This document shows positions 28,271 to 40,421 of a stretch of DNA of 64,000 nucleotides, piece by piece. The notes below the pieces were generated by a model that saw only the letters and a program-made list of their open reading frames with translations, was not told where the DNA came from and ran no database searches. How positions within the stretch are numbered: position 1 is the stretch's first letter; every line of letters starts with the position of its first letter. The translations under genes and the position numbers were made by a program. The DNA is from Linepithema humile (taxonomy: Eukaryota > Arthropoda > Insecta > Hymenoptera > Formicidae), in NCBI RefSeq assembly GCF_040581485.1, contig NC_090131.1:2170001-2234000 (forward strand), written 5' to 3'.

Positions 28271-31200
28271 ATGTCACCATTCCGGAGAAAAAAGTCAGGG
28301 AAATCCTTCCCTGTGAAAGTCTGCACTTTGGATGCAGAACTTGAATTCAATCTAGAAGTCAGTGATTTGTATTTTATGCTAGAGTTACTATTATATATCT
28401 TGTCCATTGATGTTGTTTGCAAGCTGATATATTTTTTTCAGTGGAGATCAACAGGCAGGGATTTATTCGATTTGGTATGTCGTACGATAGGCTTAAGAGA
28501 AACATGGTATTTTGGATTACAATATGAGGATGCAAAAGGTTTTATCTCTTGGCTAAAATTGGACAAAAAAGGTAATTATTATTGGATGATATCTGAATGT
28601 TAATTATATAAACTGTAGATGTAATATAATCTAATGTAATTCACTATAATGATACATATTAATTGTAGTTCAAGATCAAGGCATTTCACAACAGCCGACA
28701 ACACCTTTCATGTTCCTAGCAAAATTTTATCCCGAGGATGTAGCTGAAGAACTTGTACAAGAAGTCACTCAACATCTCTTCTTCTTACAAGTAAAGCAAG
28801 CTATATTGTCCATGGACATTTATTGCCCACCTGAGGCTTCTGTGTTATTAGCCTCGTATGCTGTCCAAGCAAAGGTATTAATTTATAACCTAAGAAATGT
28901 AATTTACAAGTAAAACAATTTATCAAGTCCATTTTAGATATAATAAATACATATAGTTTAATTAGATTACATAAATTCTGAACTCATCTTATTTATGAAT
29001 TTTTTTTTAAATATATAACATTAATATATAACATTGACATTAAGTGCATTTATATTAATATAATATACTGGAAAATTTTTGCAAAAAATTTTAAGGAGTT
29101 TGCATGTTTGTTGAATTATATATATATATATATTTTGAATGAAAATGTCAGTTTAGAGAGATGATGGATCAAGTCCAAAAACTTTAACATACCTATTAAA
29201 TAGGATTCTATTTTTAAAGCAAATAACGAATTTTGGATTTGATCCATATCTCTATCTTATTCCAACATATTTTCTATGTATAAATATCATTGTTTGTTCT
29301 ACAAAATCTCTACTGTTTAAAAAAATCTGAAATTCTTGGAAAAATTTTTTTTTTATAAAAGAAATAAGGAATTCTTTGAGAATTTTATTAGTATTTATGG
29401 AATTTTTAAATATTTTTTCAAACATTCATTTTTTTGCTTTGCTATTTTCATAATTTTTTTATATAATTCTTTTTTCTAGTACTTTTTTAAACTTTATATT
29501 TTAAATTTAAATAACTATTTTATTCTCTTTTTATAAGTATGAATAAAAAATATTAAGAAACTAATATAATAAACAAATTATTCTAAATTTGCACATAATA
29601 AACACTTTTTTTAATTTAAGTTACTATTTATTATAAATTATATTTGTAATGAAAGAAATTTTTTTTTTATTTTACATATCAGTATGGTGACTATGACGAA
29701 ATGTCATATCGTCCTGGAATGCTTGCCAGCGAAGACTTGCTTCCACAGAGGGTAATAGACCAGTATCAAATGACTCCAGAAATGTGGGAAGATAGAATAA
29801 AAATTTGGTATGCCGATCATCGTGGCATGTCCAGAGATGAAGCAGAAATGGAATACCTTAAGATCGCTCAAGATCTCGATATGTATGGCGTAAATTATTT
29901 TCCTATTAGCGTAAGTGTCAATATATCAGTAATAAATTCGTTTTTAATGTTTTAATGTCTCTTTATTTAAATAAATTTTTATTGACATTATTGAAGAGAA
30001 AAAAATGTCAATGGAATTTTTCACATAAACTTATTTTATTTTACAGAATAAAAAGGAAACTGATCTTTGGCTCGGAGTAACAGCATTAGGATTGAATATT
30101 TATGAAAAAGAGAACAAACTAGCACCGAAGACTACATTTACATGGTCGGAAATTCGTCACATTAGCTTTGACGACAAGAAGTTCGTAATCAAGCCTGTGG
30201 AGAAAACATCACCAAATTTCGTGTTCTTCTCGCAGAAAGTTCGCATGAATAAACTGGTAAAGAAACAGTCAGGTGTTGGCAGCTGGGTGAAAGGCTTGAT
30301 AACTTTAGGGTTAGACGAACATAAAGTTGACAAAGCTGCTCACGTATTATTTGTTAAGATCCTGGACCTGTGTATTGGCAATCACGATCTATTTATGAGG
30401 AGACGCAAACCGGATTCAATGGAAGTTCAACAAATGAAAGCACAAGCCAAGGAAGAGAAATCCAGGCAAGTAAATGTATATTTTTTTTTAACAAAATCAT
30501 TTTGTTTTTTGTTTTGAATTATTCCGTGTTTGTATTCAGAATAATGTTTGATTAATTCATATGTTATTCAATTTTTTAATTAATATTGTAACTTTAGCAA
30601 ATACTATTTAATTTTATTTGCTGTATATAAACAGTAGACTTCACTTTCCATAAATTGATAATAGTTAAAATTATCATCAGAAAAGTCTAATTACTTTTAA
30701 TTATAAAAAATTTATACAAAGAGATGAGTTTAATACGGTAATAAAGCTTAATAATAATAATATTAACAATAACATACCTTTAATTTGTTTTATAAGATGT
30801 ATTATAGATATACAATCTATAAATTTTAATTTTAATTTGTTTAATAAAATTGTTAATGTTTTCTATAAAAGTATAAAAGTTGAAATGATTGATTAAGTAT
30901 ATATAAAAACATTGTAAATATCATAGATTAAACGATTATTATTGTTTCTAACTTGAATATTGCAGTGTTAATTAAAATGCAGTTTTTGTAATTTGGCTTG
31001 CTTAATCGTTACTATAATTCTAACAAGAGATGCTCCCTTTTCTTTTGCCAATTTTATAGGAAGTGACATTTAGACATGTTTTAAACATGTTCCTCTTACA
31101 TGTCAAGGTCAGTAAATATTTATTACAGTGCTCGTATATATTTCAAGAATGTATAATGTGAGAATTTAAGAAAATAAAATTCGTTAACTTCTTAGATTCT

Positions 31201-32989
31201 TGTAAACAAGATACAAAACGAAATATGTGCCATTATGTATATTGAAAGAATTAAAGAGTATTTAATTTAATTCGGCAATAATCTCAAATTGTATTCAATT
31301 ATTTGAATTTTTCTTACAAATGATTATGACTTTATGTAGGAGGCAAATTGAAAGAAACAAATTAGCACGAGAAAAACAATTAAGAGAAGCGGCGGAGAGA
31401 GATAAAGCTGCAATGGAACAGCGACTTTTGCAATACCAGGAGGAAATACGACTTGCGAATGAAGCTCTTGTAAGATATTTTATTGATGAAGAATACAACA
31501 TAATAACCATTAAGATAGAAAAAATATAAATTAACGCATTGTGTTGGCATTTCATTAGATTCTGCGTGGGCCACATGCGTCGATTTAAGTGACTGCTCAG
31601 AGCTAACAAAAAGATATTCGATTTTTTTCGAGAATCACATGAAATGAAATAAAGATGTTTTTTTATAATAGTATTTTATGAGCTAGTCAGAATTGTGATA
31701 GAACAAAAACACAGATATAATATCTAAATAAAATTAATAATTTTTTTGGTAATGTCTGTGATTTCTCAACGATATATTTTTCAAAGCATCCTAAGTTATG
31801 TAATGCTAAGCATTGTTTGCATTCCTATAGAAATAGTTTTTTTGCATCATTCTTCTCACTGTCACTATAAACTATTATATTTACATGGAAAGAGCAAGTA
31901 AGCTACTGAGTCGATACAAATTGTCCGCGCCGATAATAATAACTGCGTCAAGAAATGTGTTTGCAAACGTTTTGGTTAATTACAAGACTATCTTCAATAT
32001 TTACAAGCTTTATAATTGACCGAAACGTTTTGGCCGATGATCATCTTACCTGCAGCATGTAATTCCAACACAATGAATTAATCTATATAAAATGTATACA
32101 CTCATTGACTAGTTTTCTGTTTTATAGAGAAGATCTGAAGAGACAGCAGATCTTTTAGCTGAGAAAAGTCGTGTAGCTGAAGAAGAAGCAATGCTTCTAA
32201 GTCAGAAAGCGTCAGAAGCCGAACAGGAGATTACGCGTATACGACTGAACAATATGAAGACTGAAGAAGAGAAGGTTCATTTGGAACGAAAAACTAGAGA
32301 AGCTGAATTATTAACAGAAAGACTGGTCCAAGAGTCAGAACGTAGGGCTGCCGAAGCGGAAAAGTTGAAGGACGAACTGTTGCGCGCAAGAATCGCCGAA
32401 AAAGAAGCTAAAGAAAAGCTACTAGAGTTCCTCAGTAGAAATGCTTACACAGCTACCATAACTGTAAGTATATCTTTATAATATTTATTCAGAAAATGAT
32501 ACAAAGAGAGAAATATCTTCAGTTATTTATGTAGCACGTTTCAGTATCTTAGCTGTTGTATACATATTTACACATTATGTCAGTTTATTTATTCGTACAA
32601 TTTGTCGACAGCCTGTGCCAAATCTGTTTCCCTCGACACAAGTGCTTCCATCAGATCTGCAAGCGGATCTCCAGACTCTGCAACTAGACGCGGAGCCTTT
32701 ACCATCTGACTTAACATCGTACGATCTTATCGCTGACGGAGATGTCGACCAGCTTTCGTTAGAGATTGAAAGGGAAAGGGTAGATTATTGGGAGAAAAGT
32801 AAACATTTACAGGAACAATTGCGAGAATTACGTTCTGAAATTGAAGTTCTGAAAGTCGGCGAGAAGCAATGCGAACTGGATCAGTTGCACGAAGAACAAG
32901 TCCGACTCGGTGAGAACAAATACAGCACACTGAAAAAAGTGAAATCCGGAACTACTAAAGCTAGAGTTCTCTTCTTCGAAGAGTTATAA
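28271..32989 (+). CDS. Mer: Merlin (NF2 tumour-suppressor homologue), complete, 8 coding exons
   Basis: Exons: 28271-28357, 28442-28571, 28669-28874, 29683-29910, 30047-30465, 31340-31469, 32128-32463 and 32612-32989. All join in phase to 637 residues; Drosophila Merlin is about 635. Merlin is a FERM-domain scaffold at the cell cortex that acts upstream of Hippo signalling. The N-terminus (MSPFRRKK), the FERM domain (about 15-310) with the insect 'blue box' YQMTPEM at 169-175, a long charged helical segment (about 315-510) and the C-terminal KYSTLKK...RVLFFEEL block are all visible. The last block resembles the fly merlin tail rather than the actin-binding tail of ezrin/moesin, which excludes moesin. 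The intron after exon 5 appears to use a GC donor (see 30466). A poly(A) signal AATAAA lies at 33307-33312. The gene is convergent with PEX12. Confidence 0.95.
29155..29256. repeat. Small inverted repeat in Merlin intron 3
   Basis: The left arm (29155-29181, containing ATGGATCAAGTCCAAAA) and right arm (29229-29256) pair over about 25 bases with three or four differences, around a loop of about 47 bases. It may be a MITE remnant or a transcribed hairpin. Confidence 0.55.
30466..31339 (+). other. GC-AG intron of Merlin
   Basis: Only a GC donor keeps the frame. Exon 5 ends ...AAATCCAG and the intron starts GCAAGT, the consensus for GC-AG introns; it ends TTTATGTAG. Splicing here gives the family-typical KEEKSRRQIER. 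The nearby GTAAAT donor, four bases on, would shift the frame to a stop codon within a few residues. Confidence 0.8.
31965..32033. repeat. Imperfect inverted repeat in Merlin intron 6
   Basis: The left arm, around AAACGTTTTGGTTAATTA, pairs with a right arm near 32008-32033 over about 24 bases with a few mismatches. It is short and could be chance or a decayed element. Confidence 0.4.
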
Positions 32990-35827
32990 TTCTTAAGAAG
33001 ACAAAACTCCATATTGCTAATGAAATTCGATTGAATTTAAAAAGTGACAAACTCACACGGACACACGTACGTATCCATTATAAAATACTAAAGCGTATAC
33101 TATATTATAAGATGTTTCATCTCTGTTGGATCGAATTGTAATGTCATATTCGAATCTCGAATTAATTTCTTTTTAGCAACACAGCTTTTTAAAAAATATA
33201 CAGTCCCAGACTTGCCGTAACACCCGTTAATGGCATACAAAATAGTAGATCAAGTTGTATAAATATTCAGTTAATTTTTATATATGAGTATGCATGTGTG
33301 TTCATTAATAAACAAAGCAAAACAATCTGCTGCACACACGCACGCACATACATGCATACAAACATACACATACGTGCGGTTTTGCTTAATGTATATTATT
33401 GTAAAATTTCAGTAGCTTTTTTTATTACTATACTATATTTTGCTATATTTTGTGTGTATTTAGCAAATATATTCTGAAATGTTAATACAGTATTACATTC
33501 TTAACGTTAGAAATCATTTTCACTTTTCCAAGAAAAAAAGCATCTTTTTGTATAAAGTTATTATTATAACATGTTTCTTTCTTTCTGTTTTCAGTGGTGT
33601 ACGAAATATTTTTACCATAATAGAAAGTATGTATGATAATAATAATGGACATGCAAAAATCTGCAGGTCAGGCGTGTCCATATATGTCAACGAACGTGTG
33701 TCCTAAAAGCCTTAAAAATAGTTATATTTTTATAAAAATACAATTTATTTGCACATTGTTATAAATTTGTTTCTAGAAATCAATTAAGCCATTCATGACA
33801 CTAAACGTTCTCAATAGCTACATATTCAACCTATAAAAGCAATATAAATTGAATATATTAATTATTAACTATCTATAGCTTATAATCATTTTTTATACAG
33901 ATCGTACATCTAATGTATAGTGTTCTATATTATCCATATAATGAATGTAGTACATGCAAGAAGGATTTTTGCTTTTGCGTATGCATATGGAATCCTTTTT
34001 TATCTCACTGCATCCTTAGATTGAATCTGCAGTGTTATCTGTGATTCATGTGTATATTATTATAACATTCTATTGTAACAACTTAAGCATTGGCACAACA
34101 CATTTCCGACATATATATGGATATCGATGAAAACTTTGATTTAAACTCTTCAATTATCTGACTTAATTATCTAAATATGTTATGTGATTCTTTTTAAAAA
34201 TGTCTGTGACACAAGCCAAATTAAATTCGAACATTCTATTTCATTTGAAAGCATTGGATTGTAATCAAAAGCTACATTAATCAATATAGTGAATATTGCG
34301 GGAAAATCCGTACCTGTAAATATAATAGTTGTAGACTAACTTGCTCAGCTTATTAGTTATTAATCGGTCTCGAAATTTGCGATATCTGTTTCTTGTTTAA
34401 TTGCAAGTTAGATAGAAAAAAAAATGATAATATTAATTACCACGTTTTACAATGCTCAATGTTCTATATATAATTAATGATTGATACAAACTATTAATGC
34501 TTAACCATTTTTCTGATATAATTACATACACAATATAATTACACAATTCTCAAATTGAATATTTTACGAAAGTGCTAATAAACTATTTGCGAGGCAACTT
34601 AAAAATTTTATCTTATTCAACAATATTTGCATGATTCAGACAACTTGACGGTTGGAAATTTATTGAAGCACAATAAAAGAAATAAGAAAATCCCATCGCA
34701 AAAAGTAACAAATGATCGAAATAGTTTTGATTTGGATATAATTTTCGTCGGATGTGAAATTTCGTTCAATATCAAATTGAACATTATCAGTGTAGCTTTC
34801 TCTCTTTAAATCCTACAACTTTGATGTAAAGCATTTTTGAAAAAAATGCGTTACTTCCATTATTTAATGTAAAAATGTTATAAAGTAATAAATTAATCGG
34901 CAAAGAGTGAATACTGTGAAATATAGAACACAGAAAATTATTTTCTAATTTGAATTTATAATTTTTTATTGTCGTAATCGGAGAATTTTATAGTTACATT
35001 CGTGTATGTATAAGTTTTAATCATAAAGTGACCTTATATATTAATTATCGATATCAGAAATAATAGTGTATTCAATAAATGAATATTTCCGTTGTATTTT
35101 TCAAGACTATGTTCATAAATGTATAAAAGTTAAAATTAAAAAGAGAAGAAATTGACATTTGATTACATGCAAGAACAAAATTATTTGGCGTTATTAGAAT
35201 CTGTTTTTGTATCTTTATTCTATTCAATATGATTAATCAATATCTATTACGTATTACGTATTTTTAAGAAAAAAATGTGCCTTATTATATTGTACAATTT
35301 ATTTTAGATAATTTTATTTCCTGAAATAGCGTAATTTGTATATAGCTACTAGTTATTCTAAGCGCTTGAAGCACTAAAAGCCCGATGTTCAAAGAATTAT
35401 GCATTAACACATTTAAATTACTTTGGAATGTTATTTGTTGTTATTTCCTGATTCAGCGTTTTACTGTGTCATTATTATATTGTGACTCTGTCATGGTATG
35501 ACTTTGAAAATTTAAGCAACTATTTTTTAATTCTAAATGTAAGTTTGTAAAAATTATGTTATAGATATATACTAATGATTATAAGTACCTTGCCATTTAA
35601 TATGCTGCAAAGTCATTAAAATAAAATCGATTATTTTGAAACAAAAACAAGTTTTTTATTCATGTATATAAAATATATGGTAATTTCATAACAATAGCTT
35701 TCTGGAACGATATGTAACGTGATTACAGCCAATTGGCATACTTCTCCAATACCCCAATACCTTTATTTGCATATATATTATTAATATTATAAATATATAA
35801 AAGCGTAACACATTACAACAATATATA
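32990..35827. other. Convergent 3' region between Merlin and PEX12
   Basis: AT-rich sequence without a supported gene. It holds the Merlin 3' UTR (AATAAA at 33307) and the PEX12 3' side (AATAAA on the minus strand at 35762-35767). A fragment at about 33204-33236 resembles the end of the inverted-repeat element at 43088. Open frames at 33479 and 34627 are AT-rich and show no motif. Confidence 0.6.
33204..33236 (+). repeat. Fragment of a dispersed TIR element
   Basis: The segment, around CCCAGACTTGCCGTAACACC followed by CGTTAATGGCA, matches the left end of the element at 43088-43540 except for a few bases. I could not find its partner end nearby, so it looks like a solo or truncated copy in the Merlin 3' region. 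Confidence 0.55.
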
Positions 35828-38557
35828 TTATTCTATATACAGACGTATCAAATCATCTTCCTTGGCGGGATAGTGTGTTACTGGACATCTTTTATTTTTA
35901 CGTATTTCTGATAAAATGCATTGGTAACAAAATACATAACTGCAAAAAATTAAAGGCGTTAATTTTATATTGCATTTAGATTCGCTTCAGACGATTTAAC
36001 GCGGCACGGAATTTGAGATGAAAATTTATCCATACTTTCAGATTTTATTTTCTAGTATATCAAGTTGTAAGCAAATTCCTATCTTGAATTCTGTCGCGAA
36101 TTATAAATTATTTAAGGCAAAGTTTAATTAACACAGCTTATTACATATTCAAATATTACCCACTTACCCAGATACCATAAGTACTGTATGTATATGTTGG
36201 ATCTTATGGCAAAGTGGACAAATTCCTTTATATTGCTGCGTCACAGTTGGTACCTATTGTATTTTTTTTCAGTAACTCAAATCACTTTGATATTACACGA
36301 AATAATTGTTAATTTAAGTATAGTAATCTATTCATTTTTACCTTTGGAGGTGGTGGAGCTGGAAGATTCATAATGTCTGTATCATAATTTTCCTGACTCC
36401 ACCATGAGTAAAATTGCAAGACGAAAGCTGCTAATTCGAAAGATCCAGTGACGATTCTTTGAAATATATTCCATCCGTCATCAACGGTAAATGAATTTTC
36501 TTTTATCTTCCTTAATAAATCTGCGCTATTAAGAACAGACTGCGGATCAGCGTATGTCAGCGTAACGGACAGCAGTCTTAGCAAGGGTGATGGATATATT
36601 GACCTCTCGGATACGTAAAGTATATAATAGTACAGCACGAGAGATTCATATGTTACAAAAAAGATCGAATGGCCGTTGACAACATATTTACGGAAAAACG
36701 TCTGCCTTCTCTGTAACATTAATATTTATATTTTGTGATTATGATTTAAAAATTATACGCATTGTGTGTATTAAACTTACTTCTCTTGATTCACGACCCT
36801 CTGCTTCTTCGAGTCTATACTTCAAACTGAGTTTCACTAATTTATTTTTTAAATATGGCAATGCCACGATTAATATCAATGATAATAAATGCTGTTTATA
36901 TGGTAGCTTTCCTTTAAGCTTAGAATCAATTACTGCAACACGCTTCAAACCATAAAATGTTTCGGAAAATGATGCAGCTGAAAAAACAATTACATATGAT
37001 AAGATTTCTATCTCTTTAGAAAGAATCATATACATTATAGTCAAGTATTATTGTTAATAATTATAATATTAAACATGCTATATTATGTAAAAATACTTAC
37101 AATACTTCTTTAAGTAATATTCTTGAAGAATTGCATTAAAAATTAAGTAACCTTCATCTGCCCATTGAAGAACGTGTCCATATCTTTCAGGATTGAATGA
37201 CACAAGAAACTAAAAAAATTAAAAAATTTTATTAAAAACTTTAAATATATGAATGCAATTTAGAACTTGCAATAGAAAATATAAATAATCAGAAATAGCA
37301 CGTTTTATTAACTTTTAAATGATTGTTTAATCAAGCATAATTATTTTGTGAAATTATTTTCCGTAAAATCAAGCTTGCCTCAGACGATTTATAATTTGCG
37401 ACAGAATTTGAGATAAACACTAATTCATAATATTATTAATAGGAAACGTTATTATTAACGCAATTCCTTCTTTCCTCTCTTTTGAATTTATATGATATTT
37501 ATATATGATATTTTTTACTTTTATCGCTTTTCTGACGAGTGTGCAATATACTGTCTTATATATTGTGTATGTGTATATATATATGTGTTTATATTATAAA
37601 CAATAAATCTAACATTATATAATATACTTCTATTCTACTTCATTATATAATATATAATACTTCTAACATTTCTTTAGTAAAATATTTAATAAAAGTAATA
37701 AATAAATTTAGATAATTTTAAATGAAAAAGTATAATGGATTGACAAGTGTCAATAATTATGTAATTTTATAACTCAGCATATGCAAAAAGTAAATATTAA
37801 ATAATAATTTAAATATAGATTTTAAAAAGGAAAGCATAGCAAATGTAAACATAATGAAACACAGAGAAAGTTAGAAAATTTGCAGATTTGTTCTATTTTA
37901 TATATTATAAATCACATGTAATATGTTAGGACCATAATAAAACATTGATAAGTGATATTTGAAAGTGTAATAACTTTTCATATGTAGTACTTCCCAGTGC
38001 TTTTTTATTTAATATACATATTACTATCAAAAAGCACTGACTGTTTCAACAGAATAAATCTCTCAGTAAACAATTAAAGATTAGTAGATACAAAAATATA
38101 CACAAAACATACCCAATAATTATTAATTCATTGAGTGCTAATTAAATAAGTTCCAAATGTATAAAAAATAATAAAAATAACTAAATTCATTATTTGTTAC
38201 CAAAGAGAAATTGGTTACAATTATAGTTGGAAAAGAGGTAATTTGGTCACTAACAAATCACCAAAAAAAATAATAACGATAATAGCATTAAAAGTCCCTT
38301 ATTCTGTAACTTTTAACGAAAATAGGCTCTCTAATTGAAAAAAAGATGTATCTTAAAAACCTTAAACCAAATAAACTCTTTGCCAAAAGTAGCATTACAA
38401 ATGTATTACCAAAAACGTTTTAAACAAATTAATGTACCGAAAGAATCTTTTTAAAAGCCGGCTCAAGAATAGAAGAAAGTGACTTCTGTGCAATAATTTC
38501 AAAAATAGAAGGTCTTATGTATGCAGTTCCTGTCAAATGTGCACCTCTCTCTGCCAT
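35828..38557 (-). CDS. Pex12: Peroxin-12 (PEX12), complete, 6 coding exons
   Basis: Exons in coding order: 38557-38438, 37209-37101, 36977-36781, 36710-36342, 36253-36168 and 35939-35828, all joining in phase to 330 residues. PEX12 is a peroxisomal membrane RING protein that, with PEX2 and PEX10, forms the ubiquitin-ligase channel recycling the import receptor PEX5. The start MAERGAHLTG, the PSIFEIIAQ segment, ASFSETFYGLKR, SPLLRLLSVTL, the hydrophobic FELAAFVLQFYSWW stretch before PAPPPPK, and the C-terminal RING all fit. The RING shows C277-P-L-C280, GYVFCYQC (C298, C301) and C312-P-V-T, the reduced zinc set known for PEX12. The first donor (GTACAT) is weak but gives the right frame. Intron 5 holds an inverted-repeat element. 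The start lies 585 bp from the divergent SPSB3-like gene. Confidence 0.95.
35979..36122. mobile_element. MITE-like inverted repeat in PEX12 intron 5
   Basis: The left arm (about 35979-36027) and right arm (about 36073-36122) are imperfect reverse complements over about 48 bases. Shared blocks include ACGATTTA, GGAATTTGAGAT and AATTT. A third related arm occurs alone at 37372-37418, in PEX12 intron 1, so this is a dispersed family. Confidence 0.6.
37372..37418. repeat. Solo arm related to the 35979 element
   Basis: The block CTCAGACGATTTATAATTTG followed by CGACAGAATTTGAGAT matches the arms of the element at 35979-36122, most closely the reverse complement of its right arm. No paired arm was seen nearby. 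Confidence 0.55.
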
Positions 38558-39142
38558 ATTTTGGTTATAAATATATCAAAGTGACGGTCCAAATACAAAC
38601 TAATTATAGAGACCTCATGCGAGGAAAGTAAGAAACTCAGGATAATGAAGAGAGATACTTTCGCGATCCTTAAGCCCGTATCAGCTTACGCATTAAAAAT
38701 TGAAGACTAAGGATTGAAATGTGTGTGACCAATCGAAACAAAAGGAGCTAAAAGTTCTTTGCCTGATGGGTCAAATTTCAATCTTCAATCTTCAATCTCA
38801 ATTTTCAATGTGTAGTCTCATACGCGCATTAAGTTTGTTCTTTTAAAAATGTACCATACAGCACACAGCATTTCTAGTAATTTACTAGATTGCATGTGAA
38901 TTGCTGCAACAAGTTGTATAATCTGATGCAAACTTACTAGACTTTATAGGCCACCTGTACTACTTGTTTAGTGCAGTCCCAGTACAACTGAAAAAAACAA
39001 ATTTATAGTTTAGTGAAACAAATTATGTTATTTTGAAATTCGAACTTTGATCTGTTGTATTTATACGTTCTGTCACGTTTTCGTCAGCATCACTGATACT
39101 CTCAATCTGGAATAAATCTGTCGAATAGTTTTGCGTAATTCA
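38558..39142. promoter_or_regulatory. Divergent promoter region PEX12 / SPSB3-like
   Basis: 585 bp separate the two divergent start codons, so both promoters must lie here or in unseen 5' UTR. No TATA box or initiator stands out. Much of it is taken up by the inverted repeat at 38672-38829. Confidence 0.5.
38672..38829. mobile_element. MITE-like inverted repeat between PEX12 and SPSB3-like
   Basis: The left arm (about 38674-38730) starts GCCCGTATCAG; the right arm (about 38769-38827), reverse-complemented, starts GCGTATGAGACT. They align over about 55 bases through ATTGAAAATTGA-type sequence, at roughly three quarters identity by eye. The right arm contains a small TTCAATC tandem repeat. Confidence 0.6.
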
Positions 39143-40421
39143 ATGAGCACAGGTAAGAGAAAGAAAATAGATATGAGTTTGATGATGCCAACTTATGGCA
39201 ATTTTAAAACATGACAAATATAATATATATACATATGTAATATATAGATATATATAGCAAAATAATTAAAATATATAATTTACAGAACAAAATACAGATT
39301 TAATTACAAATAATCAACATGAAGAGGAAGAAAACAGTAAGTTATTTAAATATTTGATTGTTCGATATTATTTTACCCTTGATTTGAAAATATAGGTTTT
39401 TTGTCGACAAAATATGAATGGACTTGGGATGAAAAAGGTTCGACTTCGTCAAGAGTTAAACTAAGAGACAATAACTCACATGTTACATTTAATCCTGTAT
39501 ACAGCACTGGTACATCTGTAGTAAAGGGTGAAAAACCACTAGAAAAAGAAAGGCATCATTTTTGGGAGATTTTAATGATAACGCAAATATATGGCACAGA
39601 TGTAGTAAGTTTGTTTATATCTTATTGGATCTATTTAAAAAAAAGAATTTCAATATGTTTAGTAAATAACTTTATCATCATTTATGTCTTTTTTCTTAGA
39701 TGGTTGGTGTAGGGACCGAAAATGTACGACTAACCAATTTAAATGGACATTATTATTCTCTGCTTGGACGAGATCAAGAATCTTGGGGGTTTTCATATCA
39801 AGGATATATAATGCACGATGGCAAAATATGTAAATATGGGACAATTTTTGGTCAAAATAGTATAATAGGAATACATCTTGATACTTGGAGTGGCACGTTA
39901 CAATTTTTTCTTAATCGAAAGCCACTGGGTAAATAGCAATTATTTCTTTAAATACTGTGCCTAGATATATACAAGTTTGTGTATGATGTTTTTTATTTTA
40001 TTTAGGTATCGCTTTCACCAGGTTGAATAACGTTATGCTTTATCCATTAGTGAGCTCTACAATGGCTCAATGTATAATGAAATTAACATGTAGCTATTCG
40101 ATACCAGTATCTCTGCAAACTGCTTGCTTAGCAGTATTGTCGCCTCTGCAGAAAGCATATTTATCAAAAACATTTCCTGCTTTACGTTATTTTTCTGAAA
40201 GTATATTTGCTGAAATACTTAAAAAATCTATTGGTAATTCTAACAGATCTTACTCTGTGTTCCTTGTGCATGTTTATTAATAAGCAATTTTTACCAATAA
40301 TTATACATTTGCAGATTACGATAATGAAGATGACATTGAATTCCCTGCAGAACATATCATTTTAGATGATTTTGATTATGCCCTTGTAGGACTTGGAAGA
40401 AAAAAGAAGAAATATTATTGA
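39143..40421 (+). CDS. SPSB3: SPRY domain/SOCS box protein, SPSB3-like, complete, 6 coding exons
   Basis: Exons: 39143-39152, 39286-39336, 39396-39604, 39700-39928, 40006-40233 and 40315-40421, joining in phase to 277 residues. SPSB3 proteins use a SPRY domain to bind a substrate and a SOCS box to bring it to a Cullin-RING ubiquitin ligase. The SPRY domain (about residues 25-190) shows YEWTWDE, the HHFWEI strand, YGTDVMVGVGT, LLGRDQESWGFSY and IIGIHLDTWSGTLQFF, which closely track SPSB3. The following SLQTACLAVLSPL fits the BC box of a SOCS box, though the Cul box is not clear. The tail is lysine-rich (GRKKKKYY). The first exon holds only ten coding bases; this start is chosen because the exons join in phase, but a longer upstream start is possible. 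AATAAA lies at 40547-40552. The gene is convergent with OGG1. Confidence 0.9.
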
